Of a DNA stretch of 64,000 bases, positions 8,466 through 16,627 are shown piece by piece. The translations under genes and the position numbers were made by a program. Numbering within the stretch: the first letter of the stretch is position 1; each line of letters starts with the position of its first letter. Origin of the DNA: Amycolatopsis bartoniae (GTDB lineage: Bacteria > Actinomycetota > Actinomycetes > Mycobacteriales > Pseudonocardiaceae); contig NZ_JACHWH010000001.1 in the NCBI RefSeq assembly GCF_014191255.1, positions 372,001 through 436,000 of the forward strand, read 5' to 3'. The notes below the pieces were generated by a model. The model worked only from the letters and a program-made list of their open reading frames with translations, did not search any database and was not told the DNA's origin.

Positions 8466-9644
8466 GTGACCGACCTGCAGGGCTACCTCCGCTCGCTCGA
8501 CGCCGAGACCCTCGCCGGGCTGCTGTACGAACAGGCCGAGCGCGACCCCGAGCTGCACGCGCGACTGCAGCTGCGCGCCGGTGGGGAGGAGCCCGCCGAG
8601 GTCGACCGGCACGCGGGTGAGGTCACGAAGATCGCCGCGGTACTGGACACCGTGCAGCGCCTGCTCGACTCCGGTTCCCCGGCCGACCTGGCCCCGCTCG
8701 CGCGGCGCACGGTGGAGCGGGTTCTCAAGGCGCAGCAGGATGATCCGGCCGTGGTGCGGCGCGCGGTCGCGCTCTACGCCCGCGCCTGCGCGAACCGGCC
8801 GCCGGCCGACCTCGCCGAGTGGCTCGCGTCGGCCGCGCTCGACCACGGAGCAGAGATCGACCTGGCGGCCTTCGTGAAACCGTTGGGAGACAGCGGTCTC
8901 ACGCAACTCAAGTCCATAGTGGACAAACACCATGGGCCGGCCGCCGAACGGTTCGCCGAGCAGCTGGCGGAACTGTCCGGTGACGTCGACGCGCTGCTGG
9001 AAATCCTGTCCCGCCGCCCGCAACGGCTCGACGTGCGGCTCAAGATCGTCCGCGTGCTGCGTGGGGCGGGACGCACGGCGGAGGCCGTCGCGTACGCCGC
9101 CCGTGCGCTCAACCAGAACGACGACGCGGTGAAAACCCGTGGCACCGAATTCCGGCGCGCCCCGTCGGAAAAGACTTTCCTCGCGTTGCGCGAAGCCGCC
9201 GTCGAACTCGGCCGCTGGGAAACGGAACGGGAATCGGCGCTCGCCGTGCTGCGGAAATCCGCGGAGTCGGACGAGGCGGCCGCCGACGAGCTCGTGCGGG
9301 TGCTGCTCGCCGAAGAACGCCCCGAGGAGGCGTGGCAGGCCGCGCGGCGGTACCCCTGCTCGCTGCCGGTGCTGCTCCAGGTCGCCGAACTGCGGGAAGC
9401 CGAAGCGCCCGGCGAGGTGATCGACGTGTACAAACTGTTTGTCAATCACCTGATCGAGCAAAAAGGCGCGAGCCATTACGAACAGGCCGCGAAGCGGCTG
9501 CGCAGGATCCGGCAGTTGCACCGGAAGGCGGGCACCGCGGACGAGTTCGCGCCCTATCTCGCCGAGCTCGTGACCACCCACAAGCGCAAGGCCCGGCTGC
9601 TCGCCGAAATCCGGCAGGCGCGGATCGCGCTGCCCAAGGGGTGA
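8466..9644 (+). CDS. Helical-repeat protein A2, paralogue of A1
   Basis: About 392 residues from GTG 8466 (GTG 8460 is also possible). Opens with LQGYLRSLDAETLAGLLYEQ and closes with THKRKARLLAEIRQARIALP, closely parallel to A1, with the same internal blocks (DLAPLARRTVERVL, LTQLKSIVDKHHG, AEQLAELSGDVDALLEIL). Slightly longer than A1. It starts 14 bp after B1, keeping all four A/B genes in one transcription unit. Function unknown. Confidence 0.7.
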   Translation: MTDLQGYLRSLDAETLAGLLYEQAERDPELHARLQLRAGGEEPAEVDRHAGEVTKIAAVLDTVQRLLDSGSPADLAPLARRTVERVLKAQQDDPAVVRRAVALYARACANRPPADLAEWLASAALDHGAEIDLAAFVKPLGDSGLTQLKSIVDKHHGPAAERFAEQLAELSGDVDALLEILSRRPQRLDVRLKIVRVLRGAGRTAEAVAYAARALNQNDDAVKTRGTEFRRAPSEKTFLALREAAVELGRWETERESALAVLRKSAESDEAAADELVRVLLAEERPEEAWQAARRYPCSLPVLLQVAELREAEAPGEVIDVYKLFVNHLIEQKGASHYEQAAKRLRRIRQLHRKAGTADEFAPYLAELVTTHKRKARLLAEIRQARIALPKG

Positions 9645-9682
9645 AGGTGGCACCGCCCGGCGCCGGTGCCACTATGTGACTC

Positions 9683-11212
9683 ATGACCGAGCTGCCCCAG
9701 CAGGAATCGAGCGAAGACGCGGCGAGCGGAAGCGAGCTGCTCGAAGAGGTGCTGCGTGAGTTCGCCGAGCTGGACTCGGCCGCCGATCCGCTGCGGGTCG
9801 AGCTGGTGACCTCCGAGATACTGGGCGAGTGGTGGGAGGCCGGTGACGACCTGGCCGCCGAGCTGATCGAGTTCGCCGCCGAGGCGCCCGAGCCGGAGCG
9901 CCTGGTGGCGCCGCTGGCCGCGCTGCGGTCGCTGGCGCCCACCGAGGAGCAGCGGGAGGCCGCCGGGCTCGCGCTGGACAAGCTGGGGCTCGGCGAGCCG
10001 GACTGGGCCAGGGCGCTCAACCAGGTGCAGGTCGGCGAGTGCTGGCGGACCTCCGATGTGTACGGCGACGAGACGTCCGTCCTGTGTGTCTTCGGCGAGG
10101 GCGAGTCCGCGCACGGGTTGCTGGTGTCGATCGGCTACGCGCTGTTCGGCGGCTGGGCGGACGAGGCGGTCATCGTCGAGTCACCCGCTGAGGTGATTTC
10201 CGAGATGCAGAGCCAGGCCGCGGAGAGCGGGAACCTCGTGACGTGCGAGCCGATCACGCCCGGTCGCGCGCACCAGCTGCTCGCCGACGCGTTCGTGGGC
10301 ACGGAGCTGCAGACCGAGCCCGAGGTCACCGACGACTACGTGCGCTTCCGCGCGCTCGCGATGGCCCGCACGCGGTCGCTGCCCGAGCCCGAGCCGGTCG
10401 ACCCGCCGCGGGTCCTCTCCGCGGAGGAGGAGGCCGAGACGATCGACGAGTTCTTCCGCGCGGCCCTCGACCTGGAGGACACCGAAGCGGCCCGCGTGTG
10501 CGCGCTGCGGCTGATCGAGTTCGGCATGGAGCACGACCCGCGCACCCCGCTGCGCGTCGGCCCCGACAAGCTCGCCTCGTTCGTCGACCTCGTCGACGAC
10601 GGCGCGATCGAGCTGACCGACGAGCAGGACGAGGTGCTCGACGCGGTGCTGCCGGCGTGGGCCCGCTGGGGCGCGCAGCGCGACAGCCTGCCCGCGGACG
10701 CCGTCGAGCCGCTGATCGAGGCGGTCGAGGACCGCATCTACGAGCGCAGCCTGGAGACCGAGTCCAGCCTCGACGCGTACCTCGAGGACGCCGAGGACCT
10801 CGATGAGCAGGCCGCCGCCGCGGTGCTCGAACGCCGCCAGTTCGCCATTCCCTCGGTGTACACCGAGATCGCGGGCGAAGAGGTGGAGCTCGACCCGTCG
10901 GACCCGGAGCAGCGGCGCCTGCTGGTGATCGGCGAGCACCCGGACTTCCAGGACTCGCTCGCCGAGGACGACCTCGACGAGGAGTCGTTCCTGCGCCTGG
11001 CCGCGCACACCACGCTCGTCGACCAGCTGTGGGACGACGAGCCCGCCGAGGTGTGGCAGGCCGCCCAGCGGCTGCTCACCCGTGGCCTCCAGCGCACCGA
11101 GGTGATCGCGCAGCTGGCCGCGGCGCTCGAAGAGCGGCTGGAGACCGGCGAGGGCGACGGCCTCGAGTTCGACCTGGACGACTACCTGCGCGCCCTGGAA
11201 GAGCTCGGCTGA
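9683..11212 (+). CDS. Uncharacterised protein B2, B1 paralogue with an added C-terminal DUF1841-like region
   Basis: 509 residues, very acidic. Residues from about 20 to 390 follow B1, including WARALNQVQVGECWRTSDVY. B2 has an extra stretch of roughly 120 residues at the end (GEHPDFQDSL, TTLVDQLWDDEP, AQRLLTRGLQRTEVIAQLAA) whose HP/D...QL...RL...GL..xEVI layout resembles DUF1841. That addition distinguishes it from B1. Start ATG 9683. Terminator-like hairpin just downstream. Confidence 0.7.
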   Translation: MTELPQQESSEDAASGSELLEEVLREFAELDSAADPLRVELVTSEILGEWWEAGDDLAAELIEFAAEAPEPERLVAPLAALRSLAPTEEQREAAGLALDKLGLGEPDWARALNQVQVGECWRTSDVYGDETSVLCVFGEGESAHGLLVSIGYALFGGWADEAVIVESPAEVISEMQSQAAESGNLVTCEPITPGRAHQLLADAFVGTELQTEPEVTDDYVRFRALAMARTRSLPEPEPVDPPRVLSAEEEAETIDEFFRAALDLEDTEAARVCALRLIEFGMEHDPRTPLRVGPDKLASFVDLVDDGAIELTDEQDEVLDAVLPAWARWGAQRDSLPADAVEPLIEAVEDRIYERSLETESSLDAYLEDAEDLDEQAAAAVLERRQFAIPSVYTEIAGEEVELDPSDPEQRRLLVIGEHPDFQDSLAEDDLDEESFLRLAAHTTLVDQLWDDEPAEVWQAAQRLLTRGLQRTEVIAQLAAALEERLETGEGDGLEFDLDDYLRALEELG

Positions 11213-11216
11213 CGGG

Positions 11217-11363
11217 TCAAGGCCCCGCGGTGCCTTCCGGGGCCTTCTCGGTGCGGGCCGCGAGCGCGTCGTCGAAGTCGACGACGAACGCTCCGGCCGC
11301 CATCGCCAGCAGCACCACGATGCCCAGCACCGCGCCGATCCACGTGAACACGATGGTCGCCAT
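11217..11363 (-). CDS. Small single-pass membrane protein
   Basis: 48 residues. Begins TIVFTWIGAVLGIVVLLAMA, one transmembrane helix, followed by an acidic then charged tail (FDDALAARTEKAPEG). ATG 11363 has an unusually strong ribosome site, GGGAGGAGG, 8 nt upstream, which supports a genuine small gene. No family recognised. It lies just downstream of coaA on the same strand. An upstream extension of the frame has no comparable start signal. Confidence 0.6.
   Translation of the reverse strand: MATIVFTWIGAVLGIVVLLAMAAGAFVVDFDDALAARTEKAPEGTAGP
11219..11246. terminator. GC-rich hairpin at the end of the A-B operon
   Basis: Arms AAGGCCCCG (11219-11227) and CGGGGCCTT (11238-11246) are perfectly complementary around a 10-nt loop, 6 bp past the B2 stop. 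There is no T run, as is common in actinobacteria. The hairpin also falls inside the 3' coding end of the convergent 48-residue gene, so it may serve both strands. Confidence 0.55.
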
Positions 11364-11492
11364 CGGTGTGCCTCCTCCCTGGTCGGGGTGCAATTCCTGT
11401 TTCAACCAGGGTGCGGTCCACGCGATGTGCGCGGTATCGGCCAACCGGTTACTGACCGGGTGACAACATCAGCCGATCGGCCGATCGGGCGC

Positions 11493-12425
11493 CTACAGCT
11501 TGCGCAGGCGCACGCGGTTGATGGAGTGGTCGGCGTCCTTCCGGAGGACGAGCGTGGCCCTCGGCCGGGTGGGCCGGATGTTCTCGACGAGGTTCGGCTC
11601 GTTGATGGTCTTCCACAGGTGCCGGGCCTCGGCGCGCGCCTCGTCGTCCGGCAGGCCGGCGAAGTGGTGGAAGTGCGAGGCCGGGTCGGAGAACGCGGTC
11701 TGGCGCAGCTTGAGGAACCGCTCGACGTACCAGTGCTCGATGTCCTCGGTGTGCGCGTCGACGTAGATGGAGAAGTCGAACAGGTCCGAGACCATCAGCC
11801 GGGGGCCGGGCTGCAGCACGTTCAGGCCCTCGATGATGAGGATGTCCGGCTGCCGGACCACCTGCTCCTGACCGGGCACGATGTCGTACGCGAGGTGCGA
11901 GTACACCGGCGCGCTGACCTCTTCGGCGCCGGACTTGACCTCGGCGACGAACCGCAGCAGCGCGCGCCGGTCGTAGCTCTCGGGGAAACCCTTGCGGTGC
12001 ATGATGCCGCGCCGCACGAGCTCGGCCCGCGGGTACAGGAACCCGTCGGTGGTCACGAGGTCGACGCTGGGGTGGTCGGGCCAGCGCGCGAGCAGGGTGC
12101 GCAGCAGGCGGGCCGTGGTCGACTTGCCCACGGCGACGCTGCCCGCGATGCCGATCACGTACGGCACCTTGGTGCCCCGGCAGTCCTCGCCGAGGAACGT
12201 CGTGGTCGCTTCGTAGAGCCGTTGCCGCGCGGCGACCTGCAGGTTGATCAGCCGGGACAGCGGGAGGTACACCTCCGCCACCTCGGTGAGGTCGACCTGC
12301 TCGCCGAGCCCTCGCAGGCGCAGGAGCTCTTCGGCGGTCAGCGGGAGTGGGGTGCTGCGGCGCAGCTCCCGCCACTGTTCCCGGTGTAGCTCGACGTAGG
12401 GGCTGAGCTCACGAACCCGTGGCAT
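11493..12425 (-). CDS. coaA: Type I pantothenate kinase
   Basis: 310 residues, the normal size for PanK-I. ATP-dependent phosphorylation of pantothenate is the first and feedback-controlled step of coenzyme A synthesis. The P-loop [12 protein letters not shown] lies at residues 92-103. Other family landmarks are [35 protein letters not shown]-type substrate lid and [15 protein letters not shown] at the C terminus. ATG 12425 follows an AAGGAG site. Confidence 0.96.
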   Translation of the reverse strand: MPRVRELSPYVELHREQWRELRRSTPLPLTAEELLRLRGLGEQVDLTEVAEVYLPLSRLINLQVAARQRLYEATTTFLGEDCRGTKVPYVIGIAGSVAVGKSTTARLLRTLLARWPDHPSVDLVTTDGFLYPRAELVRRGIMHRKGFPESYDRRALLRFVAEVKSGAEEVSAPVYSHLAYDIVPGQEQVVRQPDILIIEGLNVLQPGPRLMVSDLFDFSIYVDAHTEDIEHWYVERFLKLRQTAFSDPASHFHHFAGLPDDEARAEARHLWKTINEPNLVENIRPTRPRATLVLRKDADHSINRVRLRKL

Positions 12426-12517
12426 TCCCACACTCCTTGCCCGTCGGTGGGCTGGCGGCGACGTCTGCTTAACGCTCTTCCAACGGTAAGTCGAACGCGC
12501 GTCGAACGCCCTGTGAG

Positions 12518-13135
12518 TTACTGCACGCCGCCGAAGACCTCGGCCCACGCGGCGGCGACCTGACGGGCGCAGGTCTCCGGGCTCACGCCCCCGACGCCGG
12601 TGCCGAGGCCCGGCATCGCGATGGTGTCGACCACGTGGCGGACTTCGGCCCCGTGCTCCAGCTTGCCGTCGCGCCACTTCAGGAACACCGCGCGCGCCGC
12701 GAGGTACGGGTGCACCGTGTCCTCGGGCAGCCGCTCGCCCGGCTCGCGCATCGTCGGCGCGCTGATCAGCCAGGCGGGCGCGGGCTCGCCGGTGGGGACG
12801 ATCACGGACTCGCCGATCGGCAGCTCGCCGCCGTGGTAGGCCAGCACCGCGCTGCGCACGTTCTGCTCGACCTCGGGGAACGCCCGCGCGTACACCGCGT
12901 CGATGCCGCCGCGCATCCAGCCGTAGGAGTTGGCCGGGCTCACCACGGCCTCGGCGGCCACGTCGAGCACCGAGCCGTGGTGCACGCGCGCGGCACCGTC
13001 CACCCGGTCCACGACCGACTGCCAGGCCCGGGCGAGTGGTTCGTCGATGGCGCACAGCACCAGGGCCGGAGTGTGGGGGGAGACCAGGTCGTCGGTGCCC
13101 TTCGAGGTGGCGTGCGTGCCCGAATCGGCGGTCAC
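12518..13135 (-). CDS. Macrodomain protein (ADP-ribose-binding fold)
   Basis: About 205 residues from GTG 13135. A macrodomain is indicated by [20 protein letters not shown] (the ADP-ribose-binding loop with N and GG) and by the diphosphate-binding [10 protein letters not shown] near the C terminus. This fold binds or hydrolyses ADP-ribose derivatives, for example removing ADP-ribose from proteins. The start is uncertain since no strong ribosome site is seen. Divergent from pheA across a short gap. Confidence 0.78.
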   Translation of the reverse strand: MTADSGTHATSKGTDDLVSPHTPALVLCAIDEPLARAWQSVVDRVDGAARVHHGSVLDVAAEAVVSPANSYGWMRGGIDAVYARAFPEVEQNVRSAVLAYHGGELPIGESVIVPTGEPAPAWLISAPTMREPGERLPEDTVHPYLAARAVFLKWRDGKLEHGAEVRHVVDTIAMPGLGTGVGGVSPETCARQVAAAWAEVFGGVQ

Positions 13136-13231
13136 AGGTACACCATGCCAAAAAACGCCACCCAAGGTAACCGTGCGAACTCGGCACCGCCTGAACAGAG
13201 CAGCGCTTCCGCAGGTGCGTAGCCTGGCGGA

Positions 13232-14146
13232 GTGGCAAAAATCGCATACTTCGGCCCCGAAGGGACGTTCACGGAGCAGGCGGCCCGTGGACTGGCCGCG
13301 GACGGCGACGAGCTGATTCCATTTGAGACGATCCCGCTCGCGCTCTCGGCCGTGCGCAAGGGCGAGACCGACGCGGCGTGCGTGCCGGTGGAGAACTCTG
13401 TCGAAGGAGTGGTCCCGGCCACTCTCGACGGTCTCGCCGAGGGGGACCCATTGGTCGCGTTCGCCGAAGGGTTGCTGCCCGTTCACTTCAGCGTCCTGAC
13501 GCGCCCCGGGACGGAGGAGATCCGCACCGTGGCGAGCCATCCGCACGCGCTCGCGCAGGTGCGGCTGTGGGTCGAGGCGAACCTGCCCGGCGCGAAGCCG
13601 GTGGCCACGTCCTCGACGGCCGCGGCCGCCGTGGCCGTGCAGCGAGGTGACTTCGACGCGGCCGTGACCGCTCCGGTCGCGGTGCGGCACTACCCGTTGG
13701 AGGTCCGCGCGACGGAGGTCGCCGACGTGCGCGACGCCCGCACGCGGTTCCTGCTGGTCCGGAAGCCGCAGCAGCCGCTGCCGGAGCCCACGGGTGCCGA
13801 CCGGACGTCCATCGTCGCCGCGGCCGCGAACCGCACCGGTGCGCTCGCCGAGCTGCTCACCGAGCTTTCCGGCCGCGGCATCAACCTGACCCGCCTCGAC
13901 GCGCGGCCCGCCCGCTCGAACTTCGGCGAGTACCGCTTCTTCTTCGACTTCGAGGGCCACATCGCCGAGCCGCGCATCGGCGACGCGCTCGCGGCGCTCC
14001 GCCGCCGCTGCCGCAACGTCCGCTTCCTCGGCTCGCACCCGCGGGCCGACGGGGTACGGGCCACCATCGCCGAGGCGGCCGGCAACGAGGACTTCGTCGA
14101 CGCCGCCGACTGGGTCGCGGCCGTGCGCAGGGGGGAGCTGGCGTGA
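13232..14146 (+). CDS. pheA: Prephenate dehydratase
   Basis: 304 residues. It converts prephenate to phenylpyruvate in phenylalanine synthesis. The PDT domain carries [37 protein letters not shown] and the catalytic TRF in [10 protein letters not shown]-terminal ACT domain carries the GALAELL effector motif. The usual ESRP motif of the Phe site reads DARP here (residues 223-226). GTG start. It overlaps the next gene by four bases, so the two are coupled, the same order as Rv3838c-Rv3837c in M. tuberculosis. Confidence 0.95.
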   Translation: MAKIAYFGPEGTFTEQAARGLAADGDELIPFETIPLALSAVRKGETDAACVPVENSVEGVVPATLDGLAEGDPLVAFAEGLLPVHFSVLTRPGTEEIRTVASHPHALAQVRLWVEANLPGAKPVATSSTAAAAVAVQRGDFDAAVTAPVAVRHYPLEVRATEVADVRDARTRFLLVRKPQQPLPEPTGADRTSIVAAAANRTGALAELLTELSGRGINLTRLDARPARSNFGEYRFFFDFEGHIAEPRIGDALAALRRRCRNVRFLGSHPRADGVRATIAEAAGNEDFVDAADWVAAVRRGELA

Positions 14147-14751
14147 AGCTGTACCTGATCAGGCACGCCGAGAGCACGGCGAACGTGCGCAAGATCCTGG
14201 ACACCGCGCTGCCGGGGCCGCCGCTGACCGACCTGGGGCGGATGCAGGCGCAAGCGCTTGCGGATCGCCTCTCGGGCGAACCGTTCGCGGCGGTCTACGC
14301 CTCGCGCGCCACCCGTGCGCAGCAGACAGCCGCTCCGCTGGCCGCGGCGTTGACCCTGTCGGTGCAGGTCATCGACGGGGTGCAGGAAGTGAACGTCGGT
14401 GACCTCGAAGGCCGCGGGGACCGCGAGGCGCTCATGGCGTACGCCGGGACGGTGCACCCGTGGACGCGGGGTGACCTGAGCGTCAGCATGCCGGGCGGCG
14501 AGAGCGGGGAGCAGGTGCGCGCCCGCTACACCGCGGCGGTCGCCGAGCTGCGGGAGAAGCACGAAGGCGACGAGGCGATCGCGTTGGTCAGCCACGGCGG
14601 CGCGATCCGGTTGGCGGCCGAGTGGCTGTCCGACAACGTCCGCCCGGAGCTGGCCGACCAGGGGCTCATCCCCAACACGGGTGTCGTCGAGCTCGACTCG
14701 CGGCCCGAGGGCGGGTGGACCTGCCTCAGTTGGACGGGCACGAAGATGTGA
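14143..14751 (+). CDS. Histidine phosphatase family protein (phosphoglycerate mutase-like)
   Basis: 202 residues. The catalytic LIRHAESTAN motif is at the N terminus; the second His is in ALVSHGGAIRLAA and the Glu in VQEVNVGDLEGR. The family cleaves small phosphorylated metabolites via phosphohistidine; the substrate is unknown. The GTGA overlap with pheA suggests a linked role, and the same neighbour occurs in mycobacteria (Rv3837c). A weak hairpin follows. Confidence 0.88.
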   Translation: MKLYLIRHAESTANVRKILDTALPGPPLTDLGRMQAQALADRLSGEPFAAVYASRATRAQQTAAPLAAALTLSVQVIDGVQEVNVGDLEGRGDREALMAYAGTVHPWTRGDLSVSMPGGESGEQVRARYTAAVAELREKHEGDEAIALVSHGGAIRLAAEWLSDNVRPELADQGLIPNTGVVELDSRPEGGWTCLSWTGTKM

Positions 14752-14769
14752 ACCACCGTGTGGTGTTTT
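14752..14769 (+). terminator. Short hairpin with T run
   Basis: ACCAC-CGT-GTGGT followed by GTTTT begins right at the stop codon of the histidine phosphatase gene. The stem is only 5 bp, so termination may be weak. Confidence 0.4.
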
Positions 14770-14876
14770 CACCTCGTGCGGCGACTTCTCGTAACAAAAT
14801 GGCGTGGTCTGCACAACCACGTGCGTGGCCCGCACGTCTCCCGGGTAGTGCTCGAACAGCACAGGGAGGCGAAAAC

Positions 14877-15530
14877 ATGGTGCGAGTGAGGATCTCTCGG
14901 ATCGGGCTGGCGGCCGCGGTGGCCGGCATGGCGGTCGCCGTCACGGCCTGCGGGCAGGGCACGCAGAACGCCCAGCCACAGCCCAGCACGACGACCACCA
15001 CAGCGACTTCGGAGAGCACGTCGGCGAGCCCGAGCCCGACGACGTCCACCGCGTCGGTCGAGCAGGGGGCGCCGGCGGCGACGCAGGCGGACAACGGGAT
15101 GTGCAAGGCGAGCGACCTGAAGCTGTCGCTCGGACAGGGGGACGCGGCGGCGGGGACCGTGTACCGGCCGCTGGTGTTCACGAACATCAGCAACCATTCC
15201 TGCGTGATCCAGGGCTTCCCCGGCGTCTCGTACGTCGGTGGGGCGGACGGCCACCAGGTGGGCCCGGCGGCGTTCCGCGAGGGCACGAAGGGCGCGCCGA
15301 TCACCCTGAACAAGGGCGAGACCGCGTCGGCGGCGATCGGTTTCGTCAACGTGCAGAACTACGACACGGTGACGTGCCAGCCGCAGCCGGTGCGGGGCCT
15401 GCGGGTGTACCCGCCGCAGGAGACGGCTTCGGAGTTCGTCGACTTTCCCACCACGGGCTGCGGGAACGACAAGATCCCGGGCAACCAGCTCACGGTCAAG
15501 TCGATCGTCAAGGGCAGCAACGCGCAGTAG
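14877..15530 (+). CDS. DUF4232 lipoprotein
   Basis: 217 residues. Lipoprotein signal with a hydrophobic stretch and lipobox VTACG, then a Thr/Ser/Pro-rich linker (QPSTTTTTATSESTSAS) and a beta-sandwich DUF4232 domain with paired cysteines (NGMCKASD, NHSCVIQG, VTCQPQP, TGCGND). Anchored on the outer face of the membrane; function unknown. ATG 14877 has an AGGGAGG site 7 nt upstream. Transcribed on its own. Confidence 0.85.
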   Translation: MVRVRISRIGLAAAVAGMAVAVTACGQGTQNAQPQPSTTTTTATSESTSASPSPTTSTASVEQGAPAATQADNGMCKASDLKLSLGQGDAAAGTVYRPLVFTNISNHSCVIQGFPGVSYVGGADGHQVGPAAFREGTKGAPITLNKGETASAAIGFVNVQNYDTVTCQPQPVRGLRVYPPQETASEFVDFPTTGCGNDKIPGNQLTVKSIVKGSNAQ

Positions 15531-15533
15531 CGG

Positions 15534-15950
15534 TCAGACCTGGGCGCACAGCCGTTGCGCCAAGGTCAGGTGGCGGCGCCCGGCGGGGTCGGCGAAGTTG
15601 AGGCTGATGACCATCCGGCTGACTCCGTCGAGGTGGTCGGCCAGTTCCTGGTAAACGGGATTCTGGTCGGCCGCCGCGGCGGACAGGTCACGGGCCGCGG
15701 TGATGCGCCGGACCACCCCAGGCGCGAGCACAGCCTGACTCACGTACCCGGACGGCAAGGTCCCGGCCCGCTCCAGCGCCTTGCACGCGGCGCGAGCGTC
15801 GTCGGCAGCGGGGCTGCTACTGGTGGCCCCGATCCACAACAGCCCCATCACGAGCATCCCGATGAGGAACCCGGCCACTCCCGCGACCACCAGAGGCCGC
15901 CGAGAAGCCACCGGTTCGTCCGGCGCCAGGTCCTCGGGATCGGTCAGCAT
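15534..15950 (-). CDS. Single-pass membrane protein of unknown function
   Basis: 138 residues from ATG 15950. A short cytoplasmic N terminus (TDPEDLAPDEPVASRRP) precedes one transmembrane helix (VVAGVAGFLIGMLVMGLLWI). The outer domain contains one Cys and helices such as VRRITAARDLSAAAADQ and a terminal HLTLAQRLCAQV. No family recognised. No ribosome site is evident, and an in-frame ATG lies upstream, so the start is uncertain. Convergent with the DUF4232 lipoprotein. Confidence 0.6.
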   Translation of the reverse strand: MLTDPEDLAPDEPVASRRPLVVAGVAGFLIGMLVMGLLWIGATSSSPAADDARAACKALERAGTLPSGYVSQAVLAPGVVRRITAARDLSAAAADQNPVYQELADHLDGVSRMVISLNFADPAGRRHLTLAQRLCAQV

Positions 15951-16090
15951 GGGCCATTGCAACACCAGCGGGCGCGCACAGCCCAGCATTGCGTCCAGGC
16001 TGTTATCAACACGGCGAAGGACACCCCGCAACGATCCGCAACCCCAGGCCCCACCGCCCGGCCCCCACCCGACCCCGATCCCCAGCTGCA

Positions 16091-16177
16091 TTAGCGGTTG
16101 GCTCGCCGGGTCAGGGGTGGCGAAGCCATCGCGAAGCGACGCCGCAGGCGCCCTTGACGCGGTGAGCCAACCGTTAA
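16091..16177. repeat. Large imperfect inverted repeat enclosing three mini-hairpins (cruciform element)
   Basis: Arms 16091-16117 and 16151-16177 are 27 nt each and match at 23 positions; three of the four mismatches become G-T pairs in one strand. The 33-nt centre is filled exactly by three back-to-back hairpins. Partly complementary C-rich/G-rich flanks (about 16055-16077 and 16179-16200) extend the symmetry. It lies in a 314-bp gene-free interval (15951-16264) between two minus-strand genes; nothing else coding was seen there. It resembles a REP-type palindromic element; no second copy was noticed in this window. Confidence 0.75.
16118..16150. repeat. Three tandem 11-nt GNA-loop mini-hairpins
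   Basis: TGGC-GAA-GCCA, TCGC-GAA-GCGA and CGCC-GCA-GGCG abut with no spacer. Each has a 4-bp stem and a three-base GNA loop. The core GCGAAGC of the first two is the sequence known from structural work as an exceptionally stable DNA mini-hairpin. Confidence 0.85.
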
Positions 16178-16250
16178 ACGGGGCGGGGGTGGGCCGGGCA
16201 ACGAGGGCGGCCACGCCCGGTCAAATCCGCACCCGAAGCGACCACGACCC

Positions 16251-16265
16251 ACGCGCTCAGCGCGT
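16251..16265 (-). terminator. Hairpin abutting the metallopeptidase stop codon
   Basis: ACGCGC-TCA-GCGCGT is a perfect 6-bp stem with a 3-nt loop, starting at the stop codon of the minus-strand metallopeptidase gene. No T run. It could be a terminator or an mRNA 3' stabiliser. Confidence 0.4.
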
Positions 16266-16627
16266 CAACCCCACCCCAGCTCGTGCAACCGCTCGTCGTC
16301 GATCCCGAAATGATGCGCGATCTCGTGCACCACGGTGACCAGCACTTCCTCGACGACCTCGTCCTCGGTCTCACACACCGCCAGAATCGGCTCCCGGTAG
16401 ATCGAGATCCGATCCGGAAGCACCCCGCTGTAGTCACTGGTCCGGGACGTCAACGCCACCCCGTGGTACAGCCCGAGAATCCCGGGCGCCTCTTCGTTGA
16501 AGTCCTCCACCAGCACGACGACGTTGTCCATCGCCTGCGCGAACTCCTCCGGCACGGCGTCGAGCGCGTCCGCGACGAGCTCCTCGAACCGGGCGGCGGT
16601 CATCTCGACCGGCACCGCGTCACCCAC
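16265..16627 (-). CDS. Zincin-like metallopeptidase family protein
   Basis: 120 residues from GTG 16627 (ATG 16603 is an alternative). The zinc-binding HEIAHHFGIDDERLHELG motif lies at the C terminus, after VLVTVV. The N-terminal FEELVADALDAVPEEFAQ and VVLVEDFNEE segments fit the small PF06262 (DUF1025) family. The GTG overlaps the stop of the upstream septum-formation gene. The M. tuberculosis homologue region (Rv3836) has the same neighbours. Substrate unknown. Confidence 0.85.
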   Translation of the reverse strand: MGDAVPVEMTAARFEELVADALDAVPEEFAQAMDNVVVLVEDFNEEAPGILGLYHGVALTSRTSDYSGVLPDRISIYREPILAVCETEDEVVEEVLVTVVHEIAHHFGIDDERLHELGWG

